A stretch of DNA of 64,000 bases, from assembly GCF_016921115.1 (NCBI RefSeq), contig NZ_JAFFZS010000023.1, positions 1-64,000 on the forward strand. Reading direction: 5' to 3'. The position numbers and the translations under genes were made by a program. This DNA comes from Streptomyces actuosus. Its GTDB lineage: Bacteria; Actinomycetota; Actinomycetes; Streptomycetales; Streptomycetaceae. How positions within the stretch are numbered: position 1 is the first letter of the stretch; each line of letters starts with the position of its first letter. Below are positions 58,636 to 64,000 of this stretch, piece by piece. The notes under the pieces were generated by a model. That model was not told the DNA's origin, searched no databases, and saw nothing but the letters and a program-made list of their open reading frames with translations.

Positions 58636-58656
58636 GTCCGCCCGGGCCGGGCGGAC
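58636..58656. terminator. Bidirectional terminator hairpin
   Basis: GTCCGCCCG and CGGGCGGAC, perfect 9-bp arms around 3 nt, between the convergent membrane protein and adhE stops. Confidence 0.65.
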
Positions 58657-58689
58657 AAGCCCCCGGTCCGGGCGGACCGTCCTGCCGGG

Positions 58690-61284
58690 TCAGGCGCCGT
58701 AGTACGCCTTGCGCATCAGCTCCTGCATCTCGTCGATCATCGGCATCCGCGGGTTGGCGGGCGCGCACTGGTCGGCGTAGGCGTTCATCGCCTGCTGCGG
58801 GAGGGCCGCCAGGAAGGCCCGCTCGTCGACCCCCGCCTCCTGGAAGGAGGCCGGGATGCCGCAGCGCTCCCGCAGTTCCTCCACCGCCCGGGCGTACGAC
58901 TCCACGCCCTCCTCGGGGGTGGCCGCCGGCAGGCCCAGCATGCGCGCGATGTCCTGGTAGCGCTCGGGCGCACGGTAGGTCTCGGCCTTCGGCCAGGGGG
59001 TCGCCTTGTGGGTGACCGTGCCGTTGTGCCGGACGACGTGCGGCAGCAGCAGGGCGTTGGTGCGGCCGTGGGCGACGTGGAAGGTGTTGCCGAGGGTGTG
59101 GGCCATGGCGTGGACCATGCCGAGGAAGGAGTTGGCGAAGGCCATCCCCGCGACGGTGGAGGCGTTGTGCATCCTCTCCCTCGCCCGCGGGGCCTTCGCG
59201 CCCTCCTTCACACAGGTCTCCAGGTTCTCGAAGATCAGCCGGATCGCCTGGAGGCACTGCCCGTCGGTGAAGTCGGAGGCGTAGACGGAGACGTAGGCCT
59301 CGGTGGCGTGGGTCAGGGCGTCGAAGCCGGAGTCGGCGGTGACCGTCGGCGGGAGGTCCATCGCGAGGACCGGGTCGACGATCGCGACGTGCGGGGTGAG
59401 CGCGTAGTCCGCGAGGGGGTACTTCTGGGCGGCGGCCGGATCGGAGATCACGGCGAACGGGGTGACCTCCGAGCCGGTGCCCGAGGTGGTCGGGACGGCC
59501 ACCAGCCGGGCCTTCTCCCCCAGCTGCGGGAAGGTGTAGGCCCGCTTGCGGATGTCGAAGAACTTCTCTCTCGTGTCCGCGAACTCCACCTCCGGGCGCT
59601 CGTACATCAGCCACATCACCTTCGCCGCGTCCATCGGGGAGCCGCCGCCGAGCGCGATGATGGTGTCGGGCTCGAACTCCCGCATGGCGGCGGCGCCCGC
59701 CCGTACGGTGGCCAGCTCCGGGTTGGGCTCGACGTCGGCGATGACCTGGACGGTGACCGGCTCCTCGCGGGAGTTGAGGATCTCGGTGACCCGGCGGACG
59801 AAGCCCAGCTGCTCCATGGTGCGGTCGGTGACGAGCGTGACCCGGTGCATGCCCGGCATCGCCTTGAGGTACCGCAGCGCACCCTTCTCGAAGTAGATCT
59901 TCGGGGGCACCTTGTACCACTGCATGGTGTTGTTGCGCCGCCCGATCCGCTTGATGTTGAGGAGGTTGACGGCGGAGACGTTGTCCGACACCGAGTTGTG
60001 GCCGTACGACCCGCAGCCGAGGGTGAGCGAGGGCAGGAAGGCGTTGTAGACGTCGCCTATGCCGCCCAGGCTCGCGGGGGCGTTGACGATGATCCGGACC
60101 GCCTTGACCCGCCGGCCGAACTCCTCGGCCAGTTGCTCGTCCTCGGTGTGGATCGCGGCCGAGTGCCCGAGCCCGTCGAACTCGACCATGCGGACGGACA
60201 GTTCCAGCCCCTCCTCGGTCGATCCTGCCTTCAGCGCGGCCAGCACCGGGGAGAGCTTCTCCCGGGTCAGCGGCTCACGCTCGCCGACCTCCGCGCACTC
60301 GGCGACGAGCACCGAGGTGGACTCGGGCACCGTGAACCCGGCCTGTTCGGCGATCCAGGCGGCCGACCGGCCGACGACCGCCGAGTTCAGCTTCGCCTCA
60401 CCGCAGTTGGTGGCGTGCGCGTCGACGCCGAACAGGAACTGCTCCAGCTTGGCCTTCTCGGCGGCGGTGACGACATGAGCGCCGAGCCGCCGCATCTCGG
60501 CCAGGCCCGCCTCGTAGAGGCTGTGGTCGAGGACGACCGCCTGCTCGGAGGCGCAGATCATGCCGTGGTCGAAGGCCTTGGACAGCACGATGTCGTGGAC
60601 CGCCCGGGCGAGGTCGGCGTCCGCGGCGACGTACGCGGGCACGTTGCCGGCGCCGACGCCCAGCGCGGGCTTGCCGCACGAGTAGGCGGCCCGCACCATC
60701 GCGTTGCCGCCGGTGGCGAGGATGGTGGACACGCCCGGGTGGTACATCAGCCGCCGGGTCGCCTCCATCGACGGCTCCTCGATCCACTGCACGCAGCCCT
60801 CGGGGGCGCCGGCCGCGACGGCCGCGTCCCGGACGATGCGGGCGGCCTCGGCCGAGCACGCCTGGGCGTTCGGGTGGAAGGCGAAGACGATCGGGTTGCG
60901 GGTCTTCAGGGCGATCAGCGCCTTGAAGACGGTGGTGGAGGTCGGGTTCGTCACCGGTGTCATCGCGCAGACCACGCCGACCGGTTCGGCGATCTCGGTG
61001 ACACCGGTCAGCTCGTCGCGGCGTACGACACCGACGGTGCGCAGGCCCCGCATCGAGTGGGTGACGTGCTCGCAGGCGAAGATGTTCTTGACGGCCTTGT
61101 CCTCGAACAGGCCCCGGCCGGTCTCTTCGACCGCGAGCCGGGCCAGCTCGCCGTGGGCGGCGAGGGCCGCGAGGGATGCCTTCTGGACGATGCGGTCGAT
61201 CCGCTCCTGGTCGAGGTCCCCGAACCGGTCCAGCGCCTTGAGCGCGCCCTCCACCAGTGCGTCCACCCGTTCTTCGACCTGCAT
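58690..61284 (-). CDS. adhE: Bifunctional acetaldehyde-CoA/alcohol dehydrogenase
   Basis: 864 residues, full length. The N-terminal ALDH half (to about 440) contains the NAD site LATGGNAMVRAAYSCGKPALGVGAGN and catalytic Cys in HGMICASEQAVV. The C-terminal iron ADH half has ALGGGSPMDAAKVMWL, PTTSGTGSEVTPFAVI, DALTHATEAYVS and MAHTLGNTFHVAHGRTNA with the iron-binding His residues. It converts acetyl-CoA to ethanol, regenerating NAD+ in fermentation, unusual in an aerobe. AAGGAGG precedes the ATG. A DosR-type box upstream suggests induction by hypoxia. Confidence 0.97.
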   Translation of the reverse strand: MQVEERVDALVEGALKALDRFGDLDQERIDRIVQKASLAALAAHGELARLAVEETGRGLFEDKAVKNIFACEHVTHSMRGLRTVGVVRRDELTGVTEIAEPVGVVCAMTPVTNPTSTTVFKALIALKTRNPIVFAFHPNAQACSAEAARIVRDAAVAAGAPEGCVQWIEEPSMEATRRLMYHPGVSTILATGGNAMVRAAYSCGKPALGVGAGNVPAYVAADADLARAVHDIVLSKAFDHGMICASEQAVVLDHSLYEAGLAEMRRLGAHVVTAAEKAKLEQFLFGVDAHATNCGEAKLNSAVVGRSAAWIAEQAGFTVPESTSVLVAECAEVGEREPLTREKLSPVLAALKAGSTEEGLELSVRMVEFDGLGHSAAIHTEDEQLAEEFGRRVKAVRIIVNAPASLGGIGDVYNAFLPSLTLGCGSYGHNSVSDNVSAVNLLNIKRIGRRNNTMQWYKVPPKIYFEKGALRYLKAMPGMHRVTLVTDRTMEQLGFVRRVTEILNSREEPVTVQVIADVEPNPELATVRAGAAAMREFEPDTIIALGGGSPMDAAKVMWLMYERPEVEFADTREKFFDIRKRAYTFPQLGEKARLVAVPTTSGTGSEVTPFAVISDPAAAQKYPLADYALTPHVAIVDPVLAMDLPPTVTADSGFDALTHATEAYVSVYASDFTDGQCLQAIRLIFENLETCVKEGAKAPRARERMHNASTVAGMAFANSFLGMVHAMAHTLGNTFHVAHGRTNALLLPHVVRHNGTVTHKATPWPKAETYRAPERYQDIARMLGLPAATPEEGVESYARAVEELRERCGIPASFQEAGVDERAFLAALPQQAMNAYADQCAPANPRMPMIDEMQELMRKAYYGA

Positions 61285-61374
61285 GGCAGGCCTCCTTCAC
61301 CCTGAGCCTTCGCCGACGGCTCCATTCGACACCCCCGGCAGGCGGCGGCCGGGCCGAGAACGGCCCCATCCGCA

Positions 61375-61388
61375 GGGACCAAGGTCCC
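61375..61388 (-). promoter_or_regulatory. adhE: DosR/DevR-type dormancy box upstream of adhE
   Basis: On the minus strand GGGACCTTGGTCCC, a perfect palindrome, fits the DosR consensus GGGACyTTnGnCCC known from mycobacteria; Streptomyces has the related regulators OsdR/DevR. It ends 91 nt upstream of the adhE ATG. Confidence 0.65.
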
Positions 61389-61475
61389 CGTTCCGGTACG
61401 CGCAGGTCCCGCCCGGCCCCGGATGCGGCGCACGCCACCGGCCCACGGCGGCGCCTTCGCCTTCCGGACGGGGAC

Positions 61476-61506
61476 GGAGCCCCCGCCCGGGGCGGGCGGG
61501 GGCTCC
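61476..61506 (-). terminator. Terminator hairpin after protease 1
   Basis: GGAGCCCCCGCCCG and its complement make a perfect 14-bp stem with a 3-nt loop, 54 nt downstream of the protease stop. It separates the protease from adhE. Confidence 0.7.
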
Positions 61507-61559
61507 TCTGCTGCCGGCTGCAGGTCGGTCCGTGCGGGACACCGATGTCGGGGCGCCTG

Positions 61560-62459
61560 TCAGTAGACGTGGACGCCGTAGGCGCTCAGTGCCTCGGTGA
61601 CCGGCTGGAAGAAGGTCGTGCCGCCGGAGGAGCAGTTGCCGCTGCCGCCGGAGGTCAGGCCGTAGGCGATGCCGCTGTTGGAGTACAGCGGGCCGCCGGA
61701 GTCGCCCGGCTCCGCGCAGACCGTGGTCTGGATCAGGCCGCGGACGATGTCGCCGCCGCCGTAGTTGACCGTCGCGTTGAGGGCGGTGACCCGCCCGCTG
61801 TGGGTGCCGGTGGTCGAGCCGCGGCGGTAGACGGTGGTGCCGACCGACGGAGTGGCGGCCCTGGTGATGTCCACGCTGCCCACGGTGCCCGGCTTGGACA
61901 CCGAGCTGTTGGTGTAGCGGACGATGCCGTAGTCGTTGCCGGGGAAGGAGGAAGCGGCGGTGTAGCCGAGCGTGCTGCCGGAGGAGTTGTACCAGTAGCC
62001 CGCGCCGTCGGTGCAGTGCCCGGCGGTCAGGAAGTAGGAGTTCCTGCCGGAGTCGCGGACGTTGAAGCCCAGCGAGCAGCGCCAGCTGCTGGTGTGGATG
62101 GCGTCGCCGCCGGAGAGCAGCTTGTTGAACGTGCCCGGGGTCCGCTTGATCGTGAGCGCGCCGGAGGTGCCGCCGGCCTGCTTCTTGAGGGTCGCTATCT
62201 CGGAGGCGGAGACCGTGCTGTCGACCGTGACGACGACACGGTTGGTCCTGCTGTCGACGGCCCAGGCGGTGCCCGGGATGTCGGCCGCGAGTACCGAGTC
62301 GCTCGCGCTGGTCAACTGGGTGGCGCTGAAGGTGGGGGTGTCTGCCGCGTTCGCGCTGGGGACCACGATCGCGGCGGCGGCCACGAGACCGGTGGAGACG
62401 GCGATCAGCCGGGACCGTCTCGATACGCCGCTGTGGGGAGTGGTGCGCTTGATCCTCAC
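61560..62459 (-). CDS. Secreted streptogrisin-type serine protease 1
   Basis: 299 residues. A signal peptide (LIAVSTGLVAAAAIVVPSANA) and a propeptide of about 75 residues (alpha-lytic pro region) precede the S1E protease. Catalytic triad: His in FLTAGHC, Asp in GNDYGIVRY, Ser in AEPGDSGGPLY. Cys pairs fit the two usual disulfides plus GNCSSGGTTFF. Probable chymotrypsin-like specificity. GGAGGG lies eight bases before the GTG. A paralogue is encoded just upstream. Confidence 0.95.
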   Translation of the reverse strand: MRIKRTTPHSGVSRRSRLIAVSTGLVAAAAIVVPSANAADTPTFSATQLTSASDSVLAADIPGTAWAVDSRTNRVVVTVDSTVSASEIATLKKQAGGTSGALTIKRTPGTFNKLLSGGDAIHTSSWRCSLGFNVRDSGRNSYFLTAGHCTDGAGYWYNSSGSTLGYTAASSFPGNDYGIVRYTNSSVSKPGTVGSVDITRAATPSVGTTVYRRGSTTGTHSGRVTALNATVNYGGGDIVRGLIQTTVCAEPGDSGGPLYSNSGIAYGLTSGGSGNCSSGGTTFFQPVTEALSAYGVHVY

Positions 62460-62519
62460 TTCTCGTTCCCTCCAGGGGAATTCGGGGGCCCGCGTGGGGT
62501 CGGGGCCCGTGAGGCGCAG

Positions 62520-62563
62520 CCAGGGGCACCCTGGTCCGGTTTCCGGAGCCGAGGTGCCCCTGG
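62520..62563 (-). terminator. Long hairpin between the two protease genes
   Basis: Perfect 11-bp arms (CCAGGGGCACC and complement) enclose an inner TCCGG/CCGGA hairpin. It lies 107 nt past the stop of protease 2 and 60 nt before protease 1, so it can terminate the former or stabilise the leader of the latter. Confidence 0.6.
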
Positions 62564-62669
62564 CGAGCGCTGAGGGGGAGTATTCGGCCGAACGGCCGGT
62601 CGGCACAAGCCGTCTTTCGGCCGTGCAGCGTTCAACTGTTGCTGCCCCACAGCGAGTTGATCGACCCGA

Positions 62670-63521
62670 TCAGTAGATGCTCACGCCGTACGCGCCGAGC
62701 GCCTCCGTCACCGGCTGGAAGAAGGTGGTGCCGCCGGACGTGCAGTCGCCGCTTCCGCCGGAGGTGATGCCGAGCGCCTTCGTGCGGTCGTAGAGGGGAC
62801 CGCCGGAGTCACCGGGCTCGGCGCAGACGGTGGTCTGGATCAGGCCGTGGACCGTGCCGCCGCCCTGATAGCGGACGGTGACGTCCAGGGCGGTGACGGT
62901 ACCGCCGTGGGTTCCCGTGGTGGAGCCGGTGCGCTTGACCTTCTCGCCGACGTAGGCGTCGGCCGCGCTGTACCCGCCGGGGTGGCTGAGTCCGGTGTTG
63001 TCGTAGCGCACGAGGGCGTAGTCGTTGCCGGGGAAGCTGTAGCCGGCGGTCGGGCCGACGAGGGTGCGGTGCGCTTGGTCCGCGTACCAGGTCCTGGCCA
63101 CCTTGCCGCAGTGTCCGGCGGTGAGGAAGTAGTACGTCCCGCCCTTGGTCACGTTGAAGCCGAGGGAGCAGCGGTACTGCCCGCCGTAGACGGCGTCGCC
63201 GGCCGAGAGCAGCGGCGTGAGGACGCCCGCGGTGCGCTCGACGCGGACCGCGCCCGCGTCGGCGCCCGCCGCCTTCTCCAGGCGGGCCACCTGGGCCCGG
63301 GACACGGTGCTGTCCGCGGTCACGACGACCTGTCCGGAGCTTCGGTCGACGTACCAGGCGGTGCCGTCGACCATGGCACCGGCCACGGCGTCGGAGACCT
63401 GGGCGAGCCGGGCGGCGCTGCGTGCGGGGGCGCCGGCCGCGCCCGCGCTCGGGGCGCCGGCCAGGGTCGCGGTGACGAGGCCCGCGGCCAGGGCGAGCAG
63501 TCGGGTGCGCTTCGTTCTCAC
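62670..63521 (-). CDS. Secreted streptogrisin-type serine protease 2
   Basis: 283 residues, paralogue of the neighbouring protease. Signal peptide (LLALAAGLVTATLAGAPSAGA), pro region (DGTAWYVDRSSGQVVVTADSTVSRAQVARLEKAAG), then the S1E domain with His in FLTAGHC, Asp in GNDYALVRY and Ser in AEPGDSGGPLY. Nearly all Cys positions are shared with protease 1, so the pair arose by tandem duplication. GGAGGATC precedes the GTG. Propeptide cleavage is expected to be autocatalytic. Confidence 0.95.
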   Translation of the reverse strand: MRTKRTRLLALAAGLVTATLAGAPSAGAAGAPARSAARLAQVSDAVAGAMVDGTAWYVDRSSGQVVVTADSTVSRAQVARLEKAAGADAGAVRVERTAGVLTPLLSAGDAVYGGQYRCSLGFNVTKGGTYYFLTAGHCGKVARTWYADQAHRTLVGPTAGYSFPGNDYALVRYDNTGLSHPGGYSAADAYVGEKVKRTGSTTGTHGGTVTALDVTVRYQGGGTVHGLIQTTVCAEPGDSGGPLYDRTKALGITSGGSGDCTSGGTTFFQPVTEALGAYGVSIY

Positions 63522-63589
63522 TGATCCTCCTCATGGGAAGCGGAGGCCCAACGGGGGTGGTGGGCCCGTGAGACGGAAAGCGGGGGGTG

Positions 63590-63606
63590 GCATGTTCCTG
63601 ACATGC
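63590..63606 (-). promoter_or_regulatory. Small palindrome upstream of protease 2
   Basis: GCATGT and ACATGC arms around TCCTG, 69 nt upstream of the protease 2 start. A possible operator for a secreted-enzyme regulator. Confidence 0.3.
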
Positions 63607-63690
63607 ACCAGCGAGGATGCCGCCCGGCCGCACGGCGCACAAGAGGGCACCCCGCGCCGGGGCCCGGCCGGGCCCCGACCGGGCGGCTCG

Positions 63691-64000
63691 TCAGCCGTCG
63701 CAGGGACAGCAGCAGTCGCACCCGCCGCAGTCGCAACTACCGCAGTCGCAGTCGCGGCAGCACCCCTCGTGCTTCTTGCGCGACCAGGGGCCCTCGTACT
63801 GCTCGGCGCAGCACAGCTTGCACGTGCAGCACAGCAGCCAGAACATCCCGCAGCCCGCCCAGAACCCGCGCCGCCCCTTGGGCTGATGAGGCACGGGACC
63901 GTCGCCGAACCCTCCTCCGCCACCACCGCCGAACCCCCCGCCGCCGGGAAGGCCACCCCCCACGGGACCGGCGCCCCCGGCGTACGGGTTCCCGGCGTAC
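63691..64000 (-). CDS. Cys-rich protein, 5' end beyond the window
   Basis: At least 102 residues on the minus strand. The visible N-terminal part is Gly/Pro/Tyr-rich (YAGNPYAGGAGP, then GGGGFGGGGGGGFGDG), followed by PHQPKGRRGFWAGCG and a C-terminus with 17 Cys in the last 54 residues, many as CC, CXC and CXXC (CCTCKLCC, CCRDCDCGSCDCGGCDCCC). No transport or enzyme motif is seen. The pattern fits metal binding or, with the FWLLCC stretch, membrane association. The start codon lies outside the window. Confidence 0.7.
   Translation of the reverse strand, partial: YAGNPYAGGAGPVGGGLPGGGGFGGGGGGGFGDGPVPHQPKGRRGFWAGCGMFWLLCCTCKLCCAEQYEGPWSRKKHEGCCRDCDCGSCDCGGCDCCCPCDG

Noticed and set aside
61285..61560. 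Rex (NADH-sensing) operator upstream of adhE
   Set aside because: No TGTGAA-type half sites in inverted arrangement could be found by eye; only the DosR-type box is present.

Overview
This is a contiguous piece of a very GC-rich actinobacterial chromosome, almost certainly Streptomyces. Third codon positions are strongly G/C biased. GTG and TTG starts, leaderless genes and four-base start/stop overlaps are common. Gene families and order (soxR, acyl-CoA and aldehyde metabolism, hmgA, a GDSL lipase, a LAETG-anchored LPMO, dnaE2, adhE) recall from memory the left-central chromosome of S. coelicolor around SCO1697-SCO1750; no database comparison was run. I see no tRNA, rRNA, CRISPR array, insertion sequence or prophage, so it reads as ordinary chromosome.

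Layout. (1) 1-10 kb: soxR, a MaoC hydratase, three regulator genes (two TetR, one ArsR), an acyl-CoA dehydrogenase, a DMT exporter and an alcohol/aldehyde dehydrogenase operon. A 19-bp palindrome occurs both at the TetR/acyl-CoA dehydrogenase divergent promoter and in front of the aldehyde dehydrogenase. (2) 9-20 kb: an orphan sugar-type ABC ATPase, a class F sortase remnant, a molybdopterin oxidoreductase, TetR, hmgA (homogentisate dioxygenase), GntR, a stand-alone type ISP-like protein and a family III CoA transferase. (3) 20-30 kb: ECF sigma/anti-sigma pair divergent from a secreted DUF4331 protein, a TPR protein coupled to a NicO-type Ni/Co exporter with a His-rich loop, a Ser/Thr kinase and a secreted GDSL lipase. 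(4) 30.8-38.7 kb: a tightly overlapping four-gene operon (two GT2 glycosyltransferases, a polysaccharide deacetylase and a 1266-residue flippase/membrane-polymerase-like fusion) converging on a membrane-anchored glycoside hydrolase. This looks like a complete extracellular polysaccharide system and is the best candidate for an undescribed system. (5) 38.8-49.4 kb: AAA ATPase, DUF72, GntR, GNAT, DUF402, a methyltransferase behind two DNA-damage-type promoters, a ferric-reductase-like flavoprotein, GH15 hydrolase and MDR oxidoreductase. (6) 49.8-64 kb: a sortase-anchored LPMO, a secreted lipase, a MarR/cupin pair with a large double palindrome, an SOS-controlled dnaE2/imuB-like mutasome, AdhE with a DosR-type dormancy box, two streptogrisin-like proteases and a Cys-rich protein cut by the window end.

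Together the genes describe a saprophyte: secreted enzymes (lipases, LPMO, proteases), acyl-CoA and aromatic catabolism, and stress programmes (redox, DNA damage, hypoxia). Start codons were chosen by Shine-Dalgarno match, by overlap with the upstream gene, or by a -10 hexamer lying 6-8 nt before the start (leaderless).
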